Shown: positions 1 to 8,675 of the stretch, piece after piece | How the letters are laid out: each line of letters begins with the position of its first letter | How positions within the stretch are numbered: the first letter of the stretch is position 1 | NCBI GenBank assembly: GCA_905221605.1 | Contig: CAJNDS010002768.1 | Location: forward strand, 607,501 to 635,000 | Reading direction: 5' to 3' | Source: Symbiodinium natans | Taxonomy: Eukaryota; Sar; Dinophyceae; Suessiales; Symbiodiniaceae | Length of the DNA: 27,500 nt | Notes under the pieces: model-generated | Told to the model about the DNA's origin: nothing | Databases searched by the model: none | Seen by the model: only the letters and a program-made list of their open reading frames with translations | Made by a program: the position numbers and the translations under genes

Positions 1-611
1 CCCAAGCCCATGAGCTTGAAAGCCCAAGACCTGAGCCCCAGGATTTAGGGTTTGGGAGGGTTTTAGGGCCTGTAGGGATTTAGGGCTAGGGTTTAGGGTT
101 TAGGGTTTAGGGTTTAGAGTTTAGGGTTTAGGGTCTAGGGTCTAGGGTTCAGGATTTAGGGCTTGGATTCCCAGAGCACGCCCAAAGATTGAAGCTTGGG
201 CGTCGACTCGAACGGGACCCAAGCCATCCCTGCTCCCCACCTCAGGCGAGTTAGGGTTTAGGGTTTAGGGTTTAGGGTTTAGGGTGTAGGGTTTAGGGTT
301 TAGGGTTTAGGGTTTAGGGTTTAGGGTTTAGGGTTTAGGGTTTAGGGTTTAGGGTTTAGGGTTTAGGGTTTAGGGTTTAGGGTTTAGGGTCTAGGGTCTA
401 GGGTTTAGGGTTTAGGGTTTAGGGTCTGGGGTTTAGGGTTTAGGGTTTAGGGCTTTAGGGTTTCCAGACTGTTGAAGGGCAGGGTTCGTGGCTTGGGCCT
501 TTTTTTGCGGCCTGCTGCGTGGCTTTAGAACTTTACCGAGTTGAGGCTTTCGGGTTTAGGGTTTAGGGTTTAGGGTTTAGGGTTTAGGGTTTAGGGTTTA
601 GGGTTGAGGGC
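1..611 (+). repeat. TTTAGGG telomere-like arrays, left end
   Basis: G-rich strand heptamers read on the + strand in three blocks: about 41-165 (degenerate, with TTTAGAG, TCTAGGG and TTCAGGG variants), 251-464 (mostly perfect TTTAGGG, a few TCTAGGG/TGTAGGG units) and 552-611 (perfect, ending in TTGAGGG). The spacers at about 166-250 and 465-551 are unique sequence with no reading frame or RNA gene that I recognise. Interstitial telomere-like repeat is the best name, since the window continues far beyond these arrays on both sides in sequence terms. Confidence 0.95.
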
Positions 612-822
612 TCAGAGACAGAAAGGCCACGTGCATGAGTGCTGTACACACCGAGCGTACTCGAAAAATGAGATCAGACCACCCCAAACAACACACCCTC
701 AACCATAAGCCCCACAACCGAAACCATAAACCCTTAAGCCCAACCTCCCCGCCCTTCAAAGCTCTCAACAATCCTTATTGAAGGAAGGCAGTACAGACCT
801 GGAAACAGAGCCTTCAGAAACT
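612..822. other. unique spacer between opposed arrays
   Basis: About 210 bp separating a TTTAGGG array on the left from a CCCTAAA array on the right, so the G-rich strands point toward each other as they would after joining of two chromosome ends. It contains scattered CCCTTAA/CCATAAACCC-like words. I see no gene. Confidence 0.6.
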
Positions 823-1287
823 TCTTGTAAACCCCAAACCTTATACCCTAAACCCTAAACCCTAAGCTCTTAAGCATTAAGCCCTCAACCCTAAAGCCTA
901 AACCCTAAACCCCAAACCCCAAACCTCAAACCCCAAACCCTAAACGCCAAACCCTAAACCCGCAACCCTAAACCCCAAACCCCAAACCCTAAACCCCAAA
1001 CGCCAAACCCTAAACCCTAAACCCTAAACCCTAAACCCTAAACCCTAAACCCTAAACCCTAAACCCCAAATCCTAAACCCTAAACCCTAAACCCTAAACC
1101 CTAAACCCTAAACCCTAAACCCTAAACCCTAAACCCTAAACCCTAAACCCTAACCTAAACCCTAACCCCTAAACCCTAAACCCTAAACCCTAAACCCTAA
1201 ACCCTAAACCCTAAACCCTAAACCCTAAACCCTAAACCCTAAACCCTAAACCCTAAACCCTAAACCCTAAACCCTACCCTTAAACCA
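823..1287 (-). repeat. CCCTAAA telomere-like array
   Basis: About 460 bp of CCCTAAA (TTTAGGG on the - strand). The first 180 bp are degenerate (CCCCAAA, CGCCAAA, CCTCAAA units) and the part from about 1007 to 1276 is nearly perfect apart from CCTAACCTAAA phase slips near 1150-1170. This is one of the longest runs on this strand in the window. Confidence 0.95.
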
Positions 1288-1369
1288 CCGCTTCCAGGGC
1301 CGCCGCTTCCGTGAGCTCACTGCCGCATCCTGCGCTGGCAGAGTTTGGGACAGGCCCAAAACTGTATCA
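1288..1369. other. 82-bp unique island with telomere-cap orientation
   Basis: A short GC-rich unique segment flanked by CCCTAAA on the left and TTTAGGG on the right. That is the arrangement found at the two ends of a linear DNA molecule. It holds no ORF or RNA gene that I can recognise. Confidence 0.6.
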
Positions 1370-1468
1370 GGGTTTAGGGTTTAGGGTTTAGGGTTTAGGG
1401 TTTAGGGTTTAGCGTTTAGGGTTTAGGGTTTAGGGTTTACGGTTTAGGGTTTAGGGTTTGCGGTTTAA
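1370..1468 (+). repeat. TTTAGGG array
   Basis: About 14 TTTAGGG units on the + strand with single-base variants (TTTAGCG, TTTACGG, TTTGCGG) that increase toward the right edge, where the array decays into unique sequence. Confidence 0.93.
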
Positions 1469-1512
1469 AATCCACTCCAGGTTTGTTTTAGGTTGGGATT
1501 GACAAACAGCGA

Positions 1513-1815
1513 CACCCCAAATCCTGAACCGTAAACCCTAACCCTTAACCCTAACAAACCCTAAACCCTAAACCCTAAACCCTAAACCCTAAACCCTAAA
1601 CCCTAAACTCTAAACCCTATCAAAGCCTAAACCGAACGACCTGACAGAACTGGCAGGCGCCCGTTCGTACCAATGTCTGATTTAGGGTGGGGGGAGAAAC
1701 CCGACTTGCCCAACCTAACCCTTACAAAGCCCCAAACACCACAAACTTTTAGGGTTGAGGGTTAGGGTATGGGGTATAGGGCTTAGGGTTGAGCCTTTTA
1801 GGGTCCAGGATTTCG
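1513..1815. repeat. CCCTAAA array followed by decayed TTTAGGG units
   Basis: The CCCTAAA run at about 1513-1632 is perfect in its centre (about 1558-1607) and degenerate at both ends. Between about 1633 and 1747 is unique sequence. From 1748 to 1815 the strand switches back to degenerate G-rich units (TTGAGGG, TATGGGG, TATAGGG, TTTAGGG). Confidence 0.85.
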
Positions 1816-1868
1816 GAAACCTTGACCATGTCCGACAGATAGCTGCTGTGCACACACGGGTCCAGTCC

Positions 1869-1882
1869 TCCGCGCGCGCGGA
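1869..1882. repeat. 14-bp perfect CG palindrome
   Basis: The word tccgcgcgcgcgga equals its own reverse complement. It lies 35 bp left of the nested inverted repeat at 1918-1996 and is not related to the telomere-like units. Confidence 0.8.
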
Positions 1883-1917
1883 CGTAGACCTTGATGCATA
1901 AAGAAGGACTACTCGGC

Positions 1918-1996
1918 GATGTTCCCCTTTTAAACGGGATTATGATAGGGGGTACTATAATCCCTACAGAGGACTGTTAGTATAAGGGGGAACATC
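1918..1996. repeat. nested inverted repeat, 79 bp
   Basis: The outer arms gatgttcccc (1918-1927) and ggggaacatc (1987-1996) are perfect 10-bp complements. Inside them, gggattat (1936-1943) and ataatccc (1957-1964) are perfect 8-bp complements around a 13-nt loop. The segment is AT-richer than its surroundings and is not telomeric. It could be a small foldback or MITE-like element, a relic of a structured RNA, or chance; no target-site duplication is obvious. Confidence 0.7.
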
Positions 1997-2782
1997 CCAA
2001 CCCTAAGACACAAAAACTCAACCTGTTGCAGGTCATTCTTGAGCTTGTTGGACACCCTGTGTACTGACTATATTTTCCTGGCAAGTGCCCTGATTTTGGC
2101 ACAAACGGAACTGAAACTAAGGGTCCACGCGTGGGTGCGGGTTTGGGGTTTAGGGTTTACAGTTTAGCGGCTGTTAAGGGTCCAGGGTTCCGAGCCTTTT
2201 TGGGCCAACTGATGTCCGCAAAGCTCAAATACACTTGACCGTGTAGAGTTTAGCGCAATTGCTACAAATATGATGGGTCATAACCTCATGCCAACCCATG
2301 AACTTCCCGAAGCTCTGGAAGCCCAAAACCCAAAACCCGAAACCCTCACCCCCAAGCCATCAGATTTTGCAGGCAGAGAGAGAGAGAGAGAGAGAACGAA
2401 AAACCAGAGACAGGGTACTACTAATTTTCCATGAACTCTGGAGCTAGACCCTAAACCCTAGACCCTAAACACTAAAACCCTAAACCCAACCCCCCACCAT
2501 GACTATGACACACTTTTATGGCATCTAAACTTTGATGACTAGGGATGGAAGCCTAAACCCAAAAACTGGATACCTGAAGTGGACTCCAGCCTATACCCTA
2601 ACCCTAAACCCTCCTTGGTAGCCCAGCAACCTTTGCACAATGCGGCTTTCATGAGGGCACTCTTTGTTGGGGGGCCTGTTACTTTCGGAGTCCAAAAACC
2701 GACTTTCCTGGCCCGGTGGCGTTGCCAGGTGCCAGGACAAAGCCTGGCGACCAGCGTCATGCCGCAAGCAGGAATATCCAGA
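1997..2782. other. mostly unique spacer with an (AG)10 microsatellite
   Basis: There is no convincing gene here. It contains an AG microsatellite at 2375-2394 (ten units), a short TTTAGGG remnant near 2145-2165 and a short degenerate CCCTAAA run at about 2448-2490. Open frames of 73-80 codons at 2539-2821 occur on both strands at once and include repeat words, so I treat them as chance. Confidence 0.6.
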
Positions 2783-2865
2783 GAGGGTTTAGGGATTAGA
2801 GTGTGGAGTTTAGGGTTTTAGGGTTTCGGGTTTCGGGTTTAGGGTTTCGGGTTTCGGGTTTCAGG
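2783..2865 (+). repeat. TTTAGGG/TTTCGGG mixed array
   Basis: A short array on the + strand in which TTTCGGG alternates irregularly with TTTAGGG, preceded by more degenerate units. Clustering of the TTTCGGG variant suggests that it spread locally after it arose. Confidence 0.85.
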
Positions 2866-3265
2866 GAGGTTACTCAAACTGTTTTTGGGGATCGTTAAAG
2901 GTCTGAGAATTTCAGAAGAACGGTTGGAGTGCTACAAAACTTTGAAGATCGGCACGGATGACCAACCTCCCCGATTATCCATGCTGATTTCATGGCCTGG
3001 CGTTCGAGTACTTCGCGTTGGAGGGACAAACTGACAGACATGTGTTCGTTCAATATCTCCCTGCAGCCTAAGCCCTGGGCATCCGATCCCCGTGTCCATG
3101 CCTTGAAAGTAGAAGCCGAACCGAGCACCAAACCGCAGATTTCTGCATCTCACAAAATGTAATCCCAAAGCCCTGATCCAAAAACATGTCTAGCGGAGCA
3201 CCACATTCCCGAATCCCGCAACCCTGAAGGCCCTCGATCACTTAAGCACCCAAGCCCGACATCCC
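2866..3265. other. unique spacer, no gene recognised
   Basis: About 400 bp of unique sequence. Two overlapping 78-codon frames on the - strand (2895-3168) have no motif that I recognise and lie in different phases of the same DNA, which argues against either being real. Confidence 0.5.
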
Positions 3266-3384
3266 TAAACCTTGATCCCAAAAACAACGAGGCCCTAAAC
3301 CCTAAACCCTAAACCCTAAACCCTAAACCCTAAACCCTAAACCCTAAACCCTAAACCCTAAACCCTAAACCCTAAACCCTAAAC
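3266..3384 (-). repeat. CCCTAAA array
   Basis: About 13 near-perfect CCCTAAA units on the + strand from about 3293, with decayed units before them. Confidence 0.93.
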
Positions 3385-3439
3385 GCCCCAAGCCTCAAAA
3401 GTTCTTTAGGGTGCAGTCGCTCTTCGGCTCGAAGGTGCC

Positions 3440-3640
3440 AGAAGACTCCGAACCCCGAAGCCCTCAACCCGAAACCCTAAAAGCCCTAAGAACCCTAAAA
3501 CCTAAGCAACCAAAAAACACCAGAAAACCCTGAAAATCCTAAAAACCCACAAAAACCCTGAAATACTCTAAAACCCCTGACAACCCGAAAAACCCTTAAA
3601 AACCCTAAACCCTGTGAACCCTTAACCCACCCTACATGCC
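3440..3640 (-). repeat. decayed C-rich telomere-like zone
   Basis: Loose words such as AACCCTAAAA, AACCCGAAA and AACCCTTAAA recur without fixed phase. This looks like an old CCCTAAA array that has diverged, with A-run expansion. Confidence 0.6.
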
Positions 3641-3795
3641 AGGGGCACACCGCCCTTCAGCACCTCGCAACTCGCCTGACGCAGAGAGTTGCATCCCGGT
3701 TTGGGGTGGATCACCAGGAATGCCATTTTATGCTGAGTCATCAGGGAAGTCTTTAAGCTTATAATAGAAATAGTCTTGTGTATAGAGACCTGGAC

Positions 3796-4240
3796 CTGTA
3801 ACGGAACTGTAACGGAGCTGCACAACTGAGTTGTAACGGGAGCTGTAACGGAGCTGTAACGGAGGTGCAACGGAGCTGCAACGGAGCTTTTTGACTGAGC
3901 TGCAACGGAAGCTGTAAACGGAGCTGTAGCGGAGGTGCAACGGAGCTGTAACGGAGCTGTGACGGAGGCTGTAACGGAAGCTGTAACGGAAGCTGTAACG
4001 GAGGTGCAACGGAGCTGTAACGGAGCTGTAACGGAGGCTGTAACGGAGCTGTAACGCAGCTATAACGGAGGTGCATCGGAGCTGTAGCGGAGCTGCAACA
4101 GAACTGTAACGGAAGCTGTAACGGAGGTGTAACGGAGGTGCAACGAAGCTGCACGGTGCTCTAGCGGAAGCTGTGACGGAGCTGTACCGGAGGTGCAACG
4201 GAGCTAACGGAACTGTAGCAGGTGCTGTAGCGGAGCTGCC
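3796..4240. repeat. 11/12-bp minisatellite, gagctgtaacg type
   Basis: About 35-40 imperfect tandem units of the form gagctgtaacg, gaggtgcaacg or gaagctgtaacg fill this stretch. Units are mostly 11 bp, some 12 bp, with C/G and T/C substitutions at fixed positions. On the - strand all frames stay open because the unit rarely forms a stop, giving low-complexity peptides rich in L, R, Y, S and V. I consider these to be repeat read-through. The unit has no similarity to the telomere heptamers around it. Confidence 0.9.
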
Positions 4241-4289
4241 CACGGTGGGTAGCGCAACTCCTATAGTAAATGATGGCAGAGCCCACCCC

Positions 4290-4453
4290 CAGCCCTAAAC
4301 CCTAAACCCCAACCTCCCTAAACTCCCTAAGTCCCTAAACCTTAACTCCCCAAACCCTAAACCTTAACTCCCTAAACCTTAACTCCCCAAACCCTAAACC
4401 TTAACTCCCTAAACCTAAACTCCCTAAACCTTAACTCCCCAAACCCTAAACCT
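4290..4453 (-). repeat. higher-order CCCTAAA/CTTAACTCC repeat
   Basis: CCCTAAA units alternate with CCTTAACTCC(C)-type units. The combined words cttaactccccaaacccta and cttaactccctaaac recur several times, so the array has a longer period built from two different subunits. Confidence 0.85.
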
Positions 4454-4539
4454 GCATCTCGAACCTCCTCCCACTGCCTGCAGCAGAAACACCTGCAGGA
4501 TGCTGGAGTGGAGGGTCTGGGGGTTTTAGTGCCCAGGGC

Positions 4540-4840
4540 TAGGGTTTAGGGTTTAGGGTTTAGGGTTTAGGGTTTAGGGTTTAGGGTTTAGGGTTTAGGG
4601 TTTAGGGTTTAGGGTTTAGGGTTTAGGGTTTAGGGTTTAGGGTTTAGGGTTTAGGGTTTAGGGTTTAGGGTTTAGGGTTTTGGGTTTTGGGTTTTAGGGC
4701 TTAGGGAATTCCCTCATTCAGCCAGTCAGTGTAGGGTATAGGGTGTAGGGTTTAGGTTGCTTTGGGGGCTGAGGGTCTTGGGGAAACGAAGGGCTTCGGC
4801 TTTAGGGTTGTGCGACTGAGGACATCAAACTGGGTTTTGG
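4540..4840 (+). repeat. TTTAGGG array
   Basis: A nearly perfect run of about 20 or more TTTAGGG units from 4540 to about 4680 passes into TTTTGGG units to about 4710. Scattered TATAGGG, TGTAGGG and TTTAGGG words follow to about 4840. Confidence 0.94.
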
Positions 4841-5205
4841 GTTCAGGGTTGACATGTGAGGAAAAGATTCACTGTGGTTTCCGAACACAGTGGAACCCTT
4901 TTGGGGGGTTCCCATGATGAGGATTAGGGCAGTTTGGGTAAATGCCCGCACATGTGCCCCAAAGCTTGTCCGCCCCCTCAAGGGCTCCCTCGCGACACAC
5001 ATGCTACGCCTAGAAGGGGTTGCAGAATACCCTAGACCATGAACCCCAAAACCCAAAAGCGCCCAACCCACAGATACAACCTTATGGCCCATGAGAAAAC
5101 GAAGCCTGCAGCCAGCACCCGGGACCCTCTCCTACGTTCTTCTTGGTGGCCCAGGAAACATATGATACCAAAGTCTTTTTGGTGGCAGTAGCTTTAAAAA
5201 GAGAA
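4841..5205. other. unique spacer, no gene recognised
   Basis: About 360 bp of unique DNA. A 96-codon - strand frame crosses it (4802-5092), but its ends run into repeat words and I see no family motif. Confidence 0.5.
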
Positions 5206-5384
5206 TCCTGAACCCTAAACCCCAAACCCTAAACCCCAAACCCTAAACCCGAAACCCGAAACCCGAAACCCTAAACCCGAAACCCTAAACCCTAGCTAGG
5301 GTGCAGCCGAGATGGGCTTGCTGTCGGGTTCAGGGTTTACTGGTTTTTTTTGGGGGGGGGTCTTGGGGTATTGAGGCTTAGGGT

Positions 5385-5437
<53 letters not shown>

Positions 5438-5505
5438 GGCTGAGGGTTAAGGCTGAGGGCTGAGGGTTGAGGGCTGAGGGCTGAGGGTTGAGGGTTGAGG
5501 GTTTA
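5206..5505. repeat. CCCTAAA/CCCGAAA array then TTGAGGG array
   Basis: The C-rich block at 5206-5296 mixes CCCTAAA, CCCCAAA and CCCGAAA. After a short spacer with a poly-T/poly-G stretch (about 5343-5360), a G-rich block at 5376-5503 consists mainly of TTGAGGG with GCTGAGGG variants. This is the same variant unit that forms the homogeneous array at 25930-26181. Confidence 0.9.
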
Positions 5506-5750
5506 GACGAAGTTTAGACTCGGGGGAAAGGAGTTGATTCAAGGTTGAGGACCAGGACAAAAGCCGTCCACAGCCGAGGCATTCGGCAAGCGATGCATCT
5601 TCCCCAGCCGTTTTGGAACGACTGGTGCCTAAACTGTGCACTCTGAAACCAACAAAAATAGGTACCACAAGGCACTCTTGCGATGCCGCCGTTGCCAATG
5701 TCACGATGTATCTCCCTCCTAAGAACCTTGAAAAGCTTGTGGACCCAAAG

Positions 5751-5866
5751 TCCTCAACCCTAATACGCCCTAATACACCCTAACAAACCCCAATACACTC
5801 CAATACCCCCTGACAAACCCAAAACACAAACCAGGCCGTAAGCCGCAAACCCTAAACCCAAACCCT
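5751..5866 (-). repeat. decayed CCCTAAA zone with CCCTAATAC words
   Basis: Words such as CCCTAATACG, CCCTAATACA and CCCTAACAAAC recur, ending in short CCCTAAA. The preceding 5506-5750 is unique sequence without a recognised gene. Confidence 0.6.
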
Positions 5867-6654
5867 TTGGCCGGCCTTGTTCTCAGACGCTGTGAGGATC
5901 TAGCTCCTCGCTCCTTGAAGTCCTTTGAACACGCCGGCTGGCCTGCGATGCCAGGCTGCGGGCAGAGGAAGCCACATGATGTTACATTGAAGCAGGGCTC
6001 ATATTACTGTTATTGGTGGGTGTGTATAAGGTTCCTTTTGAATATTGGTGAGTCTATATATTGTGTGTCCTTTTGGGGATACAAGGAATATACACCCTAC
6101 TTCGTATCAGGTAGTGTACCTCCACACTTGGAGGTAGAACGGGGGTTATCAGTAGTGTAACTTGGCTAAGCCTGCTCTTCAAAAATATTAGCGTGAGCCC
6201 CTTTAAGACTTGTTATATTTGGGTCACTGGCGTACCATTCATCTCTCTCACTCTTGTTCCACAGCCTTGTTCACCCAACACACCTTGAGAGCCTAACAAA
6301 ACCCCTCTAGAAACTGTACCATCATGCCTTAACTTTTACCTCTTGTCCACGGGCTTCTTTCTCAAGCTCCTGTCAATGGTTGATCCGAGGCTGAGTCTTC
6401 ATGTGTCTAACCAACTTAGAGACCAGTCCAACAGCATCACCCATCACACCTGGAGACCCTGTTCACGCCTGCATTCAACGTGCACAACCTACAACAAGAC
6501 CTCAACCGCAGCACCCATCAGACCTTCAGACCCTAACCCTCATATCTTGGTCTTTACTTGGTCTTTATCTTCTTCACAGGTAACCCTTCCTGCGCATGGA
6601 CGGGAAAAGAAAAACTGGCGTGGCCGATACCAGGCCCCAGCCCGACAAGAAACA
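5867..6654. other. AT-richer unique island with hairpins
   Basis: About 790 bp without telomere-like arrays. A 97-codon + strand frame (5867-6160) and a 140-codon frame (6343-6765) have no recognisable domain. The first overlaps the structured segment at 6018-6136 and the second ends in repeat words. I see no RNA gene that I can name. Confidence 0.4.
6018..6136. repeat. inverted repeats including an 8-bp perfect stem
   Basis: tacctcca (6117-6124) and tggaggta (6129-6136) form a perfect 8-bp stem with a CACT loop. Just before it, gggtgtgtata...ttcctt (6018-6037) is complementary, with a short gap, to aaggaatatacaccc (6083-6097). The pair gives two adjacent hairpins about 120 bp long in total, in an AT-richer island. 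It could be a small foldback element. Confidence 0.6.
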
Positions 6655-6765
6655 TTAGGGCTTAGGGGTTTCGGGGTTGAGGGTTTAGGGGGAGCGATTC
6701 GTGTTTTCTGCGCAAACCCTAACCCTTCAACCCTGAACCCTGAACCCGCAACCCTAAACTTATAA
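6655..6765. repeat. short opposed G-rich then C-rich telomere-like units
   Basis: Degenerate TTAGGG/TTGAGGG units at about 6655-6690 are followed by CCCTAAC/CCCTGAA units at about 6715-6765. The strands face each other across about 25 bp. Confidence 0.65.
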
Positions 6766-6804
6766 CATTGTCTCATATGGAGAGACTGGGATCCATGATT
6801 GAAA

Positions 6805-7190
6805 AAAAGGCAGGTGAAGGGTAAATAAAAGGTATCTGGAAAAGGTCTGGAAAAGGCAAAGGCAAATAAAAAGGAAAATAGAAGGCAAATAACAGGCAAA
6901 TACAAAAGGCACATGAAAGGCAAGTAAAAGGTGTCTGGAAAGACAAAGGCAACAAGACAGGCAAATACAAAAGGTAGATTAAAGGCAGGAAAAAGGTGGG
7001 GAAAAAGTAAAAAACTAACAACAAAGCTATTATTGATTTCAACTACCTGTGTTTATGCCTGTTATGTTGCCCTTGTTACTCCTTTATTGAATTCCAGCCA
7101 GTTGCCTTTTTTCTGCCTTTACCTTTTTTCTGCCTTTTCTCATTGCCTCTCCGGTTGCCTTTATTCTGCCTTATTTTTAAATTATGTTGC
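6805..7190. repeat. purine/pyrimidine foldback, GGCAAATA type
   Basis: The left half (about 6805-7020) is a degenerate purine-rich tandem of words such as aaggcaaataaaa and ggcaggaaaaaggt. The right half (about 7050-7190) carries the complements, for example ccttttttctgcctttacc. The best pair is 6944-6969 against the reverse complement of 7050-7075, with 21 of 26 positions matching. The centre, near 7025-7045, is AT-rich. This is an imperfect large palindrome and could be a foldback transposon or the product of inverted duplication. Open frames across it look like low-complexity read-through. Confidence 0.7.
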
Positions 7191-7216
7191 CCCCCTTGTC
7201 TCCAATGAGACCATGT

Positions 7217-7885
7217 CATAACCCTAAACCCTATATCCTGACCGCGCCTTGCAGAAGCGCCAGAAGGCCCGGGCACGGGTTGCAGGGAGGGGGAACCTCC
7301 GAAGTCTTGCGCGCTCAGGGGTTTTTAGGGTTGAGGTTTGGGGTTTAGGGCTTAGGGTTTAGGGCTTTTTGTTCGAGGGGGGTGGGGGGGGGGTTGCTGG
7401 AGGGTTTTTTGTTTTAGGGTTTCAGCGATTAAGGGCATCAGAGTTATTCAGACTTGCACCGTAAACCCTAAACCCTAAAACCGCGGGCATAAAAAGCTCC
7501 TCAAGTCTGAGGTTTGCAGAGCCGTAGGGCAGAGATGGAGAGTTGAGACTTCTGAGGACTTCGGGCTTCAGGGCTTCAGTCCAGGAACCCTAAACCCCCC
7601 ACCTCAAACCCTGAACCCTGAACCCTGAACCTAAACCCTAAACCCTAAACCCTAAACCCTAAACCCTAAACCCTAAACCCCCGAACCTGGCTCTGCATCT
7701 CCTGTCGTGATCGGAGCTAGATTTCAACTCTGGGGCTCTTGCTTGTGGGGTTCTTAAGGGAGGGAGGTTCATGGGGGGTAGGTGCCCTAAACCCTAAGCC
7801 CTAAACTGCCCTAAACCCTAAACCCTAAACCCTAAACCCTAAACCCTAAACCCCAAACCCTAAACCCTAAACCCTAAACCCCCCT
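7217..7885. repeat. alternating telomere-like arrays
   Basis: Short CCCTAAA (7220-7232), G-rich block with poly-G (7317-7430), short CCCTAAA (7463-7480), CCCTGAA then CCCTAAA (7587-7682) and CCCTAAA (7787-7884). The spacers are 90-120 bp of unique GC-rich sequence with no gene that I recognise. A G-run of ten bases lies near 7385-7394. Confidence 0.85.
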
Positions 7886-7942
7886 TGAAACCCCGGCACC
7901 TTCGGGTCTGCCAACGTCCGTAGCCGTAACAGCGCTACCTTC

Positions 7943-8076
7943 GCTCTCTTGGGGTTCAGGGTTCAGGGGTCAGGGTTTTGGGTGTAGGGTTTAGGGTTTA
8001 GGGTTTAGGGTTTAGGGTTTAAGGTTTAGGGTTTAGGGTTTAGGGTTAGGGCTTAAGGTGTAGGGTTTAGGGCGTA
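7943..8076 (+). repeat. TTTAGGG array
   Basis: TTCAGGG units lead into TTTAGGG from about 7986 with minor variants (TTTAAGG, TTAGGGC). It forms the left border of the island holding the methyltransferase-like fragment. Confidence 0.9.
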
Positions 8077-8080
8077 TGCT

Positions 8081-8176
8081 TCCTTTCCTTTCTCTCTCCC
8101 TCCCTCCCTAACCTCCCTCCCTAACCTCCCTCCCTAGCCTCCCTCCCTCCCTCCATAACCTCCCTCCCTCCCTCTG
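8081..8176. repeat. polypyrimidine CCTCCCTCCCTAA tract
   Basis: Tandem CTCCCTCC and CCTAACCTCCCTC words. On the - strand this tract forms the Gly/Arg/Glu-rich tail of the adjoining open frame, and that tail is probably repeat read-through. Confidence 0.85.
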
Positions 8177-8527
8177 GATTCACACCTGTTTGCGCTGGCT
8201 AGCTGGCTGAAAAGGGAGTCTTCCGATCTTGGCCTTGCTGAGCAGACCACGTAGAGCAAAGCCGTGCCCACACATGGAATGGACATGGTGTTGCCCAGCA
8301 ATTTCCGCAGGTTGTTTTCAGTGATCTTGCCTGCATGCAAGAGCTTGGCCACTGGCGCATCTCGGGGCACGCCAATCACGTCCAACATCTCAGACGTTGT
8401 GAGCAAACGACGTTTGCTGAGGTTGTAAATGCAACTGTTGGTGGTAAACGTTGGAACCAAATCATCCAGCGAGCCAAACGGGGGGGCCGTTGTTGAAGGT
8501 CGGCCATGGAGCACGTTTCTGAACTAG
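8134..8527 (-). pseudogene. C5-cytosine DNA methyltransferase C-terminal fragment (probable)
   Basis: This open frame of about 130 codons is the only one in the left 19 kb with protein-like content. The stretch reading R-L-L-T-T-S-E-M-L-D-V-I-G-V-P fits the RxLTxxExxxLQGFP region of C5-cytosine methyltransferases. About 24 residues on, K-L-L-G-N-T-M-S-I-P fits their motif X (Q/R-LGNsvpvp), followed by a hydrophobic helix (GTALLYVVC). The catalytic PCQ and ENV motifs would lie upstream (higher coordinates) and are absent: a stop lies at about 8525-8527 and then CCCCAAAA repeat. The first in-frame initiator in the conserved part is GTG, so there is no natural start. An AG just before the frame could be a splice acceptor, making it a last exon, but no upstream exon is visible in the window. 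In dinoflagellates such genes are abundant and some ride in retrotransposons. The assignment rests on motif reading only. The CCTCCC repeat supplies the last 12 or so codons. Confidence 0.5.
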
Positions 8528-8675
8528 CTGGCAAAGCATATTTCGGCTATTTCAGCTCTCACTGCAACCCGAAGAACAGAAACCCTAACTCCAAAGCATC
8601 CCCCCAATATTCCAAGGGCACCGCGAAACAACAACCCCTCCATCATGAAAGCGCCGGCGATAGCCTCTAATTTAA

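Noticed and set aside
1-1290. A true chromosome end at the left edge.
   Set aside because: The first arrays are TTTAGGG on the + strand, pointing into the window, and unique sequence and opposite arrays follow; a left end should read CCCTAAA.
3728-4243. 171- and 131-codon - strand frames rich in RYSSVTAP-like peptides.
   Set aside because: They are two overlapping frames over the 11/12-bp minisatellite, both open because the unit lacks stops.
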